The notes under the pieces: generated by a model
What the model saw: only the letters and a program-made list of their open reading frames with translations
The model's database searches: none
What the model was told of the DNA's origin: nothing
Origin: Bagarius yarrelli
Taxonomy: Eukaryota; Chordata; Actinopteri; Siluriformes; Sisoridae
Length of the DNA stretch: 64,000 nucleotides
Direction: 5' to 3'
Assembly (NCBI GenBank): GCA_005784505.1
Contig: VCAZ01000134.1
Span: 955,397 to 1,019,396 of the forward strand
Made by a program: the position numbers and the translations under genes
Shown here: positions 1 to 24,600 of the stretch, one piece after another
Numbering within the stretch: position 1 is the first letter of the stretch
How the letters are laid out: each line of letters starts with the position of its first letter

Positions 1-103
1 AAGAGTCGCGGAAGCTGAAACTAGTAGGCGTAAACGGAAATGAAGGTGGTGGTTGGTTACGAAGCGATATGAGAGTATTTGAATGTAGTCGTGCTGGAGA
101 GTC

Positions 104-1182
104 ATGGAGTCTTTATACACGAGATTTGAGTCGTACGACTTTAGCAGCGACGCGCGATTTCAGGAGGGTTTGAAGAAAGTAAGCACGTCAGCAGTTCAAG
201 AGGATTTACTGAAACTAAAGATCTTCTTTTATAACAGGTGAATCAGCTAAACTCAACATCACTAACAGCATCTATATCCACACTCTCATACAGCAGATAT
301 TAAATATAAAGACGAGTTAAAGGAACAAAATAATAATAACGACAAAAAATTATTAATAATTTGTCAATATATTTGAAAATAAGTTTGATCCAAAACTCTA
401 ATTCAGTGTCAAGTCATATATATTGTATTTAATTCTATATTATTAAATAAAATTTAAATTTGATTTAAAATTTTTTCGATTCCCAGCACCATCAAATTAC
501 CACTGCTGGGCCCCTGAGCAAGGCCCTTAACCCCTAATGGCTCAGTTGTATAAAAAAGAGATAAACGTAAGTCGCTCTGGATAAGGGCATCTGCCAAATG
601 CTGTTTTAATGTTTATAAAGGGAAAGTGGTAGCGCAGTGGTTAAGGTGTTGGTCTGCTAATTGGAAGATTTGTGTTCAAATTCAGGCACCACCACGTTAT
701 TACTGTTGGGCCCCTGAGCAAGACCCTTAACTCCTAATTTAAATATAAGGGTTTATATTTGAATTATGGGGTTGGATTGAAATAAGAAATTAAATGTAAG
801 AGAATCATAAAGTTAACATCCTACATGGATTAATTTAAATTATTGATTGATTTTAATCGTTTCCAGGTTTGTTGAACCGATTCACCTGAGTGGTTACAAA
901 GACTGGTGTGCTCGGCCAGATCAATCACACTTGGTTGCTGAGGAAATAAGAAGTGTTCAAGATGACGTCGGGACAAATGACTCTGGAAAAGTGCTGCTTC
1001 TTCCACAGACGGACATGGAGACGGAGACGGCACAAAATGCCCAGCTCACTTTTGCAGAAGTGTTTCGAATGATTCAAGCAGGAGAAGAGATTCCTGGACT
1101 GCAGAAGCTGGATATCAAACCTTGTAATCAACTTCCCACATCATCACAAATGCCAAGGAAGTTAAAACCTTGGGAGAAATAA
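104..1182 (+). CDS. KPWE-motif protein, PEX39 (C6orf226)-like, two exons
   Basis: Exon 1 is 104-237 and ends AACAG before a GT donor. Exon 2 is 867-1182 after a TTCCAG acceptor. Joined, they give 149 residues with no stop. The C-terminal part has an F-x-E-V-F-x-M-I-Q-A-G-E-E-I-P-G segment and ends in KPWEK, the KPWE motif shared by PEX39/C6orf226-type proteins and other peroxisomal proteins. The family is linked to import of PTS2 cargo through PEX7 (established knowledge, from memory). The N-terminal half contains RFQEGLKKV and FFYNRFVEPIHLSGY, which I do not recall in the short human protein. The ATG at 104 is chosen because it opens the frame that continues in exon 2. Two upstream ATGs are out of frame: 40-72 is a 10-codon ORF, and the ATG at 69 overlaps the start. 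The gene lies tail to tail with mapre1. The gene-family name is an inference from motifs. Confidence 0.7.
476..745 (+). mobile_element. Two tRNA-derived fish SINE copies in the single intron of the first gene
   Basis: Bases 476-612 are the 3' half of a SINE: the B-box-like TTCGATTCCC, the core GGGCCCCTGAGCAAGGCCC, and the tail GTCGCTCTGGATAAGGGC. Bases 620-745 are a second copy in the same direction with an A-box-like GTGGTAGCGCAGTGGTTAA, truncated before the tail. The same family recurs at least eight more times in the window. Confidence 0.8.
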
Positions 1183-1377
1183 AAGAACTAAAGCGGAGTC
1201 GCGGAATCATGATGTGGCACAAAAACTCTGCCTTTTATAGGCACTGTGTGCTATTGTATTAATTTATGTATGTAAATATAAAGAAGAAAAATTAAAAGTA
1301 TAATTTTTACCATTAACAGGACTTATAAAATCGGACAATTTTGTTTTTTATTTCTGTTAACCATAAATACATTTAGC

Positions 1378-1383
1378 AATAAA
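1378..1383 (+). promoter_or_regulatory. Polyadenylation signal AATAAA
   Basis: AATAAA lies about 195 bases after the stop codon of the KPWE-motif gene. An ATTAAA near 1291 is an alternative. The choice is inferred from position only. Confidence 0.45.
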
Positions 1384-1485
1384 CCAATAGAACATTTCTT
1401 TCCCTGCATGTGTTCTTCTGCATTTTAAAAGCTTTATCGAGTGAAGTATAAAAAGGTTTTCACTTGCCAGCTGTTGAAACTATAC

Positions 1486-1770
1486 TTGCAGAAAGACAGG
1501 CAGAGAAAGAAGCAAAAAGACAGGCAGAGAGAGAGAAGCAAAGAGACAGAAAGACAGGCAAAGAGATACAGAAAGACGGATAGAAAGAGAAGCAAAGACA
1601 CAGAAAGACAGGCAGAGAGGTAGATAAACAGAGAGACAAAGACAGGCAGCGAGACAAAGAGAGAGGCAGTGAGATAGCAAGATAAGTAGAGAGAGAGAGA
1701 GAGACAAAGGTAGAAAGAGAGACAGGCAAAGAGAAAAAGTCAGGCAGAGAGACGAAGAGAGAAGCAGAAT
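1486..1770. repeat. Purine-only degenerate minisatellite (AGACAGGCAGAGA-type)
   Basis: The + strand is almost entirely A and G with scattered C. It repeats variants of AGACAGGCAGAGA and AGAAGCAAAGAGACAGAAAG with no fixed unit length. Long open frames on both strands here are by-products of the low complexity. Confidence 0.85.
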
Positions 1771-3523
1771 AATGGAAGTCTTTGGAGCCACCTCAGGCAC
1801 AGTGTACAAATTGTCCACTTGCCATCTAATCTGCTTAAAGGTACCTGCACAACCCACATTAGCCCATTTACTAATCTAATGTCCCAGAAAGTGATTAGGT
1901 ATGTGTTTATTAATGTTTGTGTGTTTATGAGAGGATGATGTGGTCCATCAGTATTTAAGAGAAAAGTCATTTTATCTGTGTAGCATTGTGATACATTGCA
2001 CAAATGACAGAAAAGCCACCTAAAAAGTAGACTAGATTCCTGAATAAGTGCTTATTATATGCTGATTTGTCCTCCATTGTGTAAAACATTAAACTGTGAT
2101 CTTAAGCTTGCTGCCTAACTGTAAATAACAAGCTAAAGCACTGAAAGCTGATGTCCATTATTAAGGTTTTTGTGCCATCCCTAAAACGCTCGCAGGTTCC
2201 CTCTAGTGGTAGGCAGAGGAATCCCCACGTTTAATATAAATTATGGTCAAACAGGTGGCTAAATGAAGAAAATGTCAACAAAACTGCTTTTTTTAACTTT
2301 TACAGTACATTTTAATTTAATCATTTAGGGGTTTTTTTATTTACCTGTATGAAAGCACAGTGCACAGTAATGTTTAAACTGTATTTACAATGTTAAGAGT
2401 GGACGACAATAATAAAATAATATTATTAGACATAAAACTAACTCATTTTTAAACTATGCGTAGCAGTAGCCGAATAAGTTCTTCTACCCTGGAAAAAGTA
2501 TGCACTATTTTTATCTTTATTATGAAACAAATTTACTGTCAATTTTATTAGCAGATACTGCCTCTCACTTCCCAAACAGAAGAGGTAAAAAGTGATAAGT
2601 CAGCCTACGTAACCTGCTGATTCTATCCTCCAAAACAAGACCTTTTTATAATATCTACAAACTTATTTTGTTGATATTACAAAGAAATAAAGAAAAGCTG
2701 ATCACTTCGGTGTGTATTTTAGCCTGTTTATATAAAAACCTACACCACAAACATTTTATTAATGAAAATCTACATAAAAATTGATCTGCTTTGCTTTAAG
2801 CATCAAGTGGTTACTGCAACCCTTAAACTTTAGGCACCACCCATGTGATTCTTTGTATCCTCACAAAACACAGTATAGAGATATTTTACTATTAAGCATG
2901 TGCTATGCAGACACCCCTTACATTAACAGCATTTGACAGATGCTCTTATTCAGCTGAGCAATCGGGGCCTTGCTCAGGGGCCCAGCAGTGGGAACTTGGT
3001 TTTACTGGAAATGTAACCTGGGGTATAAACCTTTTCTTATTAGGTTGTTTCATTGACCCTGTTAAGTAATTTCTCTAATGCATGCCCATTTACTAGCAAT
3101 CTACAGAGCCACTAAATGTTAAGTAATAAAATAACCGGAACACTAACATCAGCGTGTGTCTCATCATTTTATACTTCAATACTGGTGAAATACTGGTGAA
3201 AAATCTTATGCCTTTACATTTATCATTTGCATGAAACGTTTTATGAAGTATCATCCAGACAAAAGAACAAAGCAGCCTAAAAATCCAACCATATTTCTTT
3301 TAGCACAGGATGTGAATGCTAGAAAATCCAAGAATGTCGCCATTTGGGGGGGGGGGCTTTCACTCAATTTAACGTCTAGCTAGTGTGTGATAAACATTAA
3401 AGATAGAAGTTGTCAGATGCAGGACAACAAAGCAAAAACTTGATCTGCATAACAGCGACAAAGATGTGCAGCAGCCAGCATTAAAATCCAAAAAGTCATA
3501 TTCCGTAGAAAGTGCTATCCACC
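1771..3523. other. Intergenic region between the KPWE-motif gene and mapre1
   Basis: AT-rich sequence without a supported gene. It holds a reverse-strand SINE fragment at about 2925-3010 (GCCTTGCTCAGGGGCCCAGC) and an 11-base G run at 3346-3356. The left side would include any 3' flank of the first gene, and the right end the 3' UTR of mapre1. Confidence 0.6.
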
Positions 3524-3529
3524 TTTAAT
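3524..3529 (-). promoter_or_regulatory. Possible mapre1 polyadenylation signal ATTAAA
   Basis: ATTAAA on the minus strand about 165 bases downstream of the mapre1 stop codon. There is no AATAAA closer, so this is a positional guess. Confidence 0.35.
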
Positions 3530-3694
3530 AACATCATCATCATCATCATCAAAATCAGTCAGCTGTTAATTCAAAACCAAACAGTTGAAGGCACAGAAAT
3601 GGAGCATTTACAAATATAAAACATTCAAACATCGTGCTGGTGCAAAAACAACCACCTGAGAAGCACAACATTACATCTGAAAACTACCTAAAGA

Positions 3695-4874
3695 TCAAAA
3701 CTCGTCCGGTTCACCAACACCTTCTTCTGGAATCTCGAAACCTTCCTGCTGAAACAAATATTAATAAACATGATGGAACAGACCAGGGGTGGGCAATTTC
3801 GATCTTGGAGGGTTGGTTTCCTCCAGAGTTTAGCTCCAACTTGCCTCAACACACTTATCTGTATGTTTTAAGTATATCTAGCAAGATCTTGATTAGTTAG
3901 TTTGGATGTGTTTGATTAAGGTTGGAGCTAAACTCTGGCCCTCCAGATTCGCCCAACGTAAACAAAAATCAACACTTACATCTGTGGCATATAGAATGTC
4001 AACTATTTTTTGCAACGTGGGATCGGCTTCCCCCTCTTTTTCCTGGCAAATGAGCTCGATGTTCCTGAGTTTGCCGAAATAAAAGTCTCTCTCCTTCTCC
4101 AAATCCGTAACAGTGCACTTCAGATCGGTAACCTGGCAAAAAAAAGTACAAGTAAAAACTGTTTTCACCGAAACGATATTCGTCAGGGATGTGTTGCATT
4201 TCGACAAGGAACACAGAGTATGAGGCAGAAATACATGTGCCCTGAAATCCATATTATCTATTCTCTCATCATTCTATCTTAAATATCTTTTTTTCCTAAG
4301 ATTTATACATTCTTTAGTCATGAAGTAACATTTTAGAAAAATCGAACCATCTGCAGGAGCTCTTCTCTGGCCCCTGAATCTGTTTCTTGCATCGGAGGTG
4401 GCTGCTTGGGAGCAGCGCCACTTCTCTGTGGAGCTGCGGAACACCATGGTACAAATAACAGTAATTTACATGTGTAATAAATTATATTCAGGAAAAAAGC
4501 AGCATTTAGTGAGGCACACTTTGTGTCTTACCCACTGGAGCCGTAGGCTTTACTGAACTGATCCGTGTCTCTGAGATAAAGAAAAATATTTACATGATGA
4601 GATTACTGGATATGGTCATTTTCCTAATATTTGCTTGGTGTCAAACAGAACATTAATTGAAATCTGTAAAACTGCACATTTATTAGAGCTACACAAAAAA
4701 AATCAAAACTGTGATGTGTGCAATAACAGTATTATTGAAAATAAAGTGAAAGTTTAGCATTTGCACATGGTTTTGAAGCCTGTTAGTGTGCAAACATTTC
4801 AAAGTTTATAAGCTTTAACAACAATAAATTTATTTAATTTATACACAACAATGGGATTTTACATTTAATTATAC

Positions 4875-4918
<44 letters not shown>

Positions 4919-5875
4919 AACTTTATCTGGAAGCTGAATTTTATTTCAGTTATTGTTTCGAATAAACTCATTTAATTAATGTACATCAAACTGCTGTAAT
5001 GATTTGAAAGAAGATAAAATTATATTAGCTATAGTAAGTTCTGATGTCTGCCATTGTTATAAAATCATGGACCTGGTTATGCTTTAATTATAAATCCTAC
5101 TGTGGCTTTAGTGAATTTTGCTTAACCAAAAATTCATCTTACCGAAATTGCCTTTTCGAGGTTTACTGACCAAACCTGGAGCGGGACACTGAGAGGTAGT
5201 GACCTCCTGTCCACGTCGAGCTGCTTCTGGATCATACTCCTTTCCATCATAGTTAGCATCGAAGAATTTCTTAAACCACTGCACAAACTCAAAGTTATCC
5301 TGAAATTTCCCTTTTACAAGCTTGTCCACAGAAATAATCTATAAAAAACACAAAAATATATGTTATAAAAACAGAAATAATTTTAACACTGACTCATCAT
5401 AGTCATTTCCCTGCCTAACAAATGATAATTGATGATGCTCCATTTTACTTACTTTATTTACCCCTAACTTTTTAAAGCATCCTTGAAGAATTTTAAAGTT
5501 GTGGATATACTCATGCTCTAGTTTGGCCTGGAATTTGACTTTCTTTAATGGCACACACGCTGGAAACAACATATCCATGAACTGACAGTAGGCAGCACCT
5601 AGAAACACAACAGCAACTGTTCACTATGAGAGAAACCAAACCGCACTGAATGTGATTCATGCTCGGAAATAAGAGGATTGATCCTATTTCTCTGATCATA
5701 TACAATATAGTATTAAAAAAAAGGGTGAGTATTAAAAGGGATACTATACTAAACCTGTGCACAGCTGCTCAATTTTGGCATGGTTCATGTGGAGAGAGCT
5801 GTTAATCCAGGTCAGAAGATCATGCCGACTCAGGTTCTCACTAGTTACGGATGTGGAGTAAACGTTCACAGCCAT
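3695..5875 (-). CDS. mapre1: MAPRE1 / EB1, microtubule plus-end binding protein
   Basis: End-binding protein that tracks growing microtubule plus ends and recruits CAP-Gly and SxIP partners. Seven coding exons: 5875-5755, 5598-5453, 5338-5143, 4570-4532, 4433-4348, 4132-3980 and 3748-3695. They join in frame to 264 residues, close to human EB1. Exons 1-3 encode the CH domain: [48 protein letters not shown]. Exons 4-5 form the linker. Exon 6 is the EB homology coiled coil with [19 protein letters not shown]. The tail ends GEPDEF, an acidic-aromatic terminus in place of the usual EEY. The last acceptor reads CAGCAG, so one Gln may be optional. The donor after 4348 is weak (ATG|GTTCGA). The start is the conserved MAVNVYSTS. 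Upstream (right) is the methyltransferase gene on the same strand. Confidence 0.95.
3784..3958. mobile_element. Inverted-repeat MITE in the last mapre1 intron
   Basis: Begins CAGGGGTGGGCAAT and ends GATTCGCCCAACG. Internally, CCAGAGTTTAGCTCCAAC is mirrored by GTTGGAGCTAAACTCTGG. It is related in sequence to the element at 6106-6263. Non-autonomous hAT-like elements of this kind are common in fish; the class is inferred from the ends. Confidence 0.65.
4883..4918. repeat. (TA)n(CA)n microsatellite
   Basis: A TA run followed directly by a CA run, in a mapre1 intron. Confidence 0.95.
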
Positions 5876-6080
5876 GGCTGAAAAAGGGAGGAGCATGGCT
5901 ATTGGGGTAAAACAATGTAATGCACACACTTCCTTTATTCCTAGCCATGGAATAGTGGATCCCAAACCGTTCGCTTTGGAAGGAAAAATTACCTTCTTTG
6001 TGAATTTTTGAAATTAATACACAATCTTCAACAGCACCAGAAATAGATTAAAACAACTACTGCTTGGCTAGTACCACCAT

Positions 6081-6570
6081 TCTCTAGGACACAGGGTAAG
6101 TCTACCAGGGGTGTCCAAACTCAGTCCAGGAGGGCCGGTGTCCTGCAGAGTTTAGCTCCAACCCTAATCAAACACACTTAAACTAATCAAGATCAAGGAA
6201 AGTTGGAGCTTAACTCTGCAGGACGCCGACCATCCAGGACCGAGTTTGGACACCCCTGGTAGACTTTTCTAGATTGATCTAGACTTTTATCTGTTCTGGC
6301 ACCAAGATGGTGGAATGAACTTCCCATTAATATCAGAACCGCAGTCACTGGCTGTCTTTAAGAGATTAAAGATCCACCTCTTCCTTAAACACCTAGCACT
6401 TGACATTTAACAAAAACATATGTATCTATGCTGCTCTTTTTAACAGTTTTTGTTGGTTTTTACCAGAATTTTCAATCTATTGTACAAGTTTTGATCTGTT
6501 CAATGGTGTGACTCAAAACCCTTCTGTACGCCGCTCTGGACAAGAGTGTCTGCTAAATGCTGCAAATGAA
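6081..6570 (+). mobile_element. L2-type LINE 3' end, split by a nested MITE
   Basis: After the MITE, the sequence ATCTGTTCTGGCACCAAG and GGTGGAATGAACTTCCCAT is collinear with the LINE at 46330-46400. It ends with the same tail, CGCTCTGGACAAGAG and CTGCTAAATGC, before an A-rich end. The stretch 6081-6105 matches the LINE just upstream of the insertion point (CTAGGACAC, GGTAAGTCTACC). It lies in mapre1 intron 1. Confidence 0.75.
6106..6263. mobile_element. Inverted-repeat MITE nested in a LINE
   Basis: The left end GTCTACCAGGGGTGTCC is the exact reverse complement of the right end GGACACCCCTGGTAGAC. Internal arms also pair: CTGCAGAGTTTAGCTCCAAC with GTTGGAGCTTAACTCTGCAG. The whole element could fold as a hairpin. 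Confidence 0.8.
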
Positions 6571-7193
6571 AAAAAATAAAAATAAAAAATAACTATGCCA
6601 CAGCAGTGCTTTCAGCTTTGGTCTGGTCATCTTACCCAACCCAGATCCTAACCTTCAATTTAAATGAAACTAGATTTTAGAGCTAAACTTTAAGGCTGTT
6701 ATTATGAACATGGTGGTTGTTGCTAATTAGTTAAATCAAATTAATGCTAAAACTTACATAAAGCATTGAGTCATTCAATCATATTAATAGTGGATCTCTC
6801 TTAATTAAAGGACATTGAAATTTGATGATAAATAAGAAATTAACAAAGACGTTCTCGCTTTTTTTCAACATTATAAACATAAAGTGCTCAAATTTATATA
6901 TATATACATTTTTGTATTGTAAAAGTTTACATAGAAAAAGATGTTTTTGTGGTGGCGTTTTTTATGTTTTTGCATTAATTAGTCGAGCCAAAGGAGAAAA
7001 TGAAGCTCAAAGTTACATTTTGTCTGGTGCGGCCTGTGATTAGTAATCTACAAACTTGTTTAAATAGTAATTAAAACAACCTGCATTATAAAATCTCAAA
7101 CCTGTAACAAGCCCAAATTAAAAAAAACCATGAAGACTCTGTATTTCCTCTGACACACACAGAGTAACAAATCTTCATTAATCTCAGTCTCAC

Positions 7194-7300
7194 CGTTGCT
7201 CAGTTTGGAGTCTGCCGCCTCACCTGCCGCTCCACCCGCTCAGCCTTCATTCCCTACAATAGGCGGGTCCCGGCGGTCACGTGACCGCCATCATCAAGCT
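7194..7300 (-). promoter_or_regulatory. mapre1 5' UTR exon and GC-rich promoter with palindromic E-box
   Basis: A non-coding exon appears to end at 7194 (AGCAACG before GTGAGACTG) and would splice to the acceptor at 5878, two bases before the mapre1 ATG. Just upstream is a short GC-rich block with an 18-bp perfect palindrome at 7272-7289, GGCGGTCACGTGACCGCC, centred on the E-box CACGTG. E-boxes of this form are bound by USF, MITF/TFE and MYC-type bHLH factors (established knowledge). The transcription start itself is not visible. Confidence 0.6.
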
Positions 7301-10026
7301 CATAATTTAAAGTTTTTAATAATATATATTATTCACAAAATCAAATATTATTTCAAAATATTCAGTGATAAAAACCATAAAATACAAAAATTTCATATCT
7401 GTGTAAAGAAATATTCTGTACACTTATACATTATACTAACTGATTCAAAGGTAAGATTTAACTCTTTACAAAAAGTGGTTTTTTACTTTATGATTTATTA
7501 TTATTTATTTTTTTATTGCTTATAAGTAGTAACTGATTTCTTTTTTAAAATTAGGATTTTATTTCTACACGTTTACATTTGTGCATAAAGCATTTAATAT
7601 ATATCATTGATAGGCTTATATACCACATTTTATAGTTTTTATACATTTTATTAAATTATATATATTGCAATAAGTTTTTTTTTTTTTTTTTTAACTGTAT
7701 TTTAGTGTTGTTATTATTATTTAATTAAAAAAGCCATTTCACACCAAAATAATGTGTGGAGGGATGTTGGGTGACCCTTTAGGCCCTGTCCCAATTCCCA
7801 ATGTACAGCCACCCTAAGGTCTTCCGTGAAGTGTGCACTTTTGGGAGCACACACTTTAGTTGATAAGTGTGAAAGGGAACAAACATGCTGACATGCAGGC
7901 TAATTTCCCTTATTAAATGTAAGGGGTTGATTGCTGCCTTTGTATAACTGCTGGAATTTTTTTTATATTAAAGGACCCGGGTTCGATTCCCACAGTCCAA
8001 AAACATGTATGTTAGGTTGGTTGGTGATTATAAGTGGCCCATAAGAGTGAGTGTGAGTGTGTTTGTGGCCCTGTGATAAACTGGCGACCTGTCCAGGATG
8101 TACCTTTCCTGCCTTTTGCCCTTTTAGAAACAGCTGGGATAGACTCCAGCAGATCCCTGTGCCCCCGAATTAGGAAATAAACAGGCAGCCTTCAATTAAC
8201 CCTGAAAGTTATTTTGTAATAAAATTCAGACTTTTTTTAACACAATTTATTGAAATCCACTATTTTTGATTGTATTTTACATTACATCTACACTAGCTGT
8301 AGACATGATGCCAGTAAGATTTCACTTTATCCTTCAGCATTTATTCCGTCCACTTTTTTTCTTTTCTAACCTCTTAATCACCTTTAAACAGATCAGATTT
8401 AATTCCATGCTATTATTAACTTAAAAGTAATTGTTTGCTTTTCTATAGACTGCTAATCAGTTAAAGCTCATATGGCTGCACTGAATACTGCAAGTATTAA
8501 AAGGGGTTCCTGCTCTCTTTTCTTTTAATGTATTCCAGTCTGTTTCACTGAGACTTTCGTTTTTACTAAACACTATTAACCAGTAAGCAAAGCAAAATTT
8601 ACAATCATTAGACAGGTTGAACAGTATTTGATTAAACACTATGATGGACAACTTATTAGTTAGCAGCTACATCACATTTATTAAAGCTTAGAGGAACATC
8701 AAGATACATTACAAAATAAAAACATAGCCCTGTTCGTAGGTTGTGACTATCTAACATGGCTTTTCTGGTCCATACCTAGTTTGTACATTAAAGATGACCC
8801 ACTTCTAGTGAAAACCCAAATATAACAGTTGGGAACAAAACACACAAGTTAACAAAATTAATGAAGACAGCACTAAAAGTAAACAGCGACAATTCAATTG
8901 TCAATAAAAACAGTCAAGTTGGTTCTAAAGTGTTCTCCATGGACGTGATACCTGCTGGTGTAAACAGTTTAGCTGATGTTAAAAATTCGTCTGAGATGCT
9001 AACATTAACTATACTACAAAGAACATAATAAAAACAATTTCACACACCTTTAGATCTTACATCAACAGACACACGTTTTATTACTATTTCAGTACAAACC
9101 TCGGCATGTTGTTTGTTATAAAAACGATGTGTTAAAAATGCTAGTAAACAGTAACTAACATGATTTTGTTTACAGAATAAATACTCGTTTCACAACATCC
9201 AGAGAATAAGAATGAGCACCGCGCACTAAGCAAATGTGTTGTTAGCACCTCGAACCGGATAAATAAGACTATCTACATTTATAGCACCTTATTAATGAAC
9301 AGACTTATTGGGGTTTGAACAAAGCACCAACTTTTCGTGATCTGTTATAAAAATACAGTAACAATGATAGTCATGTTAAAATGCACTAAGGAATCACAGT
9401 AGTCATTAACAAAATAATAACTTTCCTTTTGTAGTAGGCACTTAAGTTATTATAGAAAGTTGCCTTTTCCTTTTGTTTCTAAAAACATAGCCTAATGGCA
9501 TAAGAAGCTTAAAAAGTAAAAGTTAAAAAAGATGCCTCGAAACTTGCTTTGGAATCTGTACTATAAAAAATATATTACATGATCTGATAAAATTTTGAAA
9601 AGAAGAACCAGTGATGATAGTGTAAAGAAATACGTCATGGTTCGGATCAAATTGACCTGATGATGATTCATTATAAAACAAAAATTGTGACATAGTAAGC
9701 TTATGTAACCTAAAGAAGGCTGATAAGCTTAACTCTGTCATTCATTAATGTATACACAGGTAAACATCATTTCACCAGACAATGCACCAGTCACAGATAT
9801 AACTGAGGTAGTGGGGGCAGGGTTTCGGTGTCTCTCTCTAGCACGACGAAATAAAACTAGATCAACAGTACATAAGATGTCAAAAATGAAACCAAAAAAA
9901 AAAAAGTGTCTGTGCGTTCTGATTTTGATCAAGCTGAAAAAGTAAACAGGTGAATTAACAACAATAAAAAGTGTCAGGTTTCTAAGAGGTAAAGTTTCCA
10001 AAGCACCAAAAAAAAAATTAAAAACA
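7301..10026. other. AT-rich intergenic region between mapre1 and the methyltransferase gene
   Basis: No gene supported. At 7975-8185 lies a dispersed fish repeat on the minus strand, with the pieces GGCGACCTGTCCAGG, CAGCTGGGATAGACTCCAGC and CACAGTCCAAAAACATG. The same family is at about 51865-51960 and 59215-59365. Poly-T runs and TA-rich stretches make up much of the rest. Confidence 0.6.
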
Positions 10027-10032
10027 TTTATT
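10027..10032 (-). promoter_or_regulatory. Polyadenylation signal AATAAA of the methyltransferase gene
   Basis: AATAAA on the minus strand about 120 bases beyond the methyltransferase stop codon. Confidence 0.5.
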
Positions 10033-10150
10033 ATTAAAAAAACTGTTAAAAATAAAAATGCTTTATGGTTGTAAGTAGACATCTCCATAGAGCTACTTTT
10101 CCTCTCCTTTTTTATCTTAAGGCTGTTAAAGGATATTAGTTAAAGAATAA

Positions 10151-23510
<13,360 letters not shown>

Positions 23511-23663
23511 TTTCTGATTTCCTGTAAGACAATAAATGTATTTAGACCTTTAGCAGATAGAACTTACAGGCAAATTACAAAAATATTTATAAAATTACTG
23601 TTTTTATATTGAATCAAACAATTTCTGATATAAGCTTTATTATACCACAGTTAATTTTAATGG

Positions 23664-24340
23664 GGGAAATAGTAGTGCAGTGGTTAAGGTGTTGGACTGC
23701 TTGTTGAGGGATCAGGGTTTGATTCCCAGCACCACAAATCTACCAGTTGCTCAGTTTTGAAAAAAATGATAAATGTAAGTCACTCTGAATAAGGGTATAT
23801 GCGAAATGTAAATGTAGTCAACTAACGGACTATGGCATCAAACAGAGCTCTGTCCAGCTAGGTGTTTTAACGTCGCAAAAAAAATATTTAGCCATAACGT
23901 GTCTGAAGTGTCCGAACTGTGGTACAGAGAAAATATCCCACTCGCAAATTACTGTGTTAAATAACCATCTGGAGGCTTAATAGGCAGCAGCTTGGTATTG
24001 CTGGGAATTGAACCAACAAACTTCTGATCAGCAGCTACTTACCACCTCACCCTTTTTCTATAACGGCTATTCATATCTATATATTTCTTTACCAGGTAAC
24101 TTACTTTAGGTAATAAATAAGGTAATACATAAACTATTGCAAGTGAATGTATGTGTAGTCTAGGGAAATACACAATGTAGTAGGTTTGGACCCATCAGCT
24201 CAGTGATTACAGTCTTGGGCTGCTGACTAAAAGACTGTGGGTTCGATTCCCAGCACCACAAAGCCACTACTACTTTAAACCCCCCCCTTGAGCAAGGGCC
24301 CCATTGCTCTGGAAAAGGGCGTAAATGTAAATTTGGACCC
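23664..24340. mobile_element. Cluster of three SINE copies in the first methyltransferase intron
   Basis: 23664-23818 on the plus strand (TAGTGCAGTGGTTAAGGTG, GGGTTTGATTCCCAGC, CACTCTGAATAAGGG). 23965-24052 on the minus strand (GCTGGGAATTGAACCAAC). 24190-24340 on the plus strand (GGGTTCGATTCCCAGC, GAGCAAGGGCCCCATTGC). Orientation alternates. Confidence 0.75.
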
Positions 24341-24394
24341 GAATGTATTAACGGCACTTTGAATACAAGATTTGAATTCAGGGGGGGGGGAGAA

Positions 24395-24600
24395 ACACTG
24401 AGCTTCCTCCTTTTTTTCGTCAGTTCCGACACTTTGCCTCTCCTCCCCTTTCTAATGCACAGCGAGTCGCACCGAGAGAAAAAAGATCTCGCGGGACAGT
24501 TTTTGCCGCGAACTTTCCACGTTTTGCTCGGAAGTTCTAAGTTCTGCGCTTCAAGGCGGCGTCTTTTAGTTCCAGCGTGAAGCTCGATTTTAGAGAGGAC
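24395..24600. promoter_or_regulatory. CpG-rich block, possible alternative promoter
   Basis: Locally dense CpG (GAGTCGCACCGAGAG, ATCTCGCGGGAC, TGCCGCGAACT, AAGGCGGCG) in otherwise CpG-poor DNA, within the first intron of the methyltransferase gene. No clear splice donor leads from it, so promoter function is a guess. Confidence 0.3.

Noticed and set aside
1441..1857. Long open frames on both strands (Lys/Arg-rich on +, Ser/Leu-rich on -)
   Set aside because: They lie within a degenerate GA minisatellite. The residue composition only mirrors the repeat, and there are no splice or start signals.
9738..10088. 116-codon open frame on the minus strand downstream of the methyltransferase stop
   Set aside because: Low-complexity Phe-rich translation of the 3' UTR and flank, without homology or splice context.
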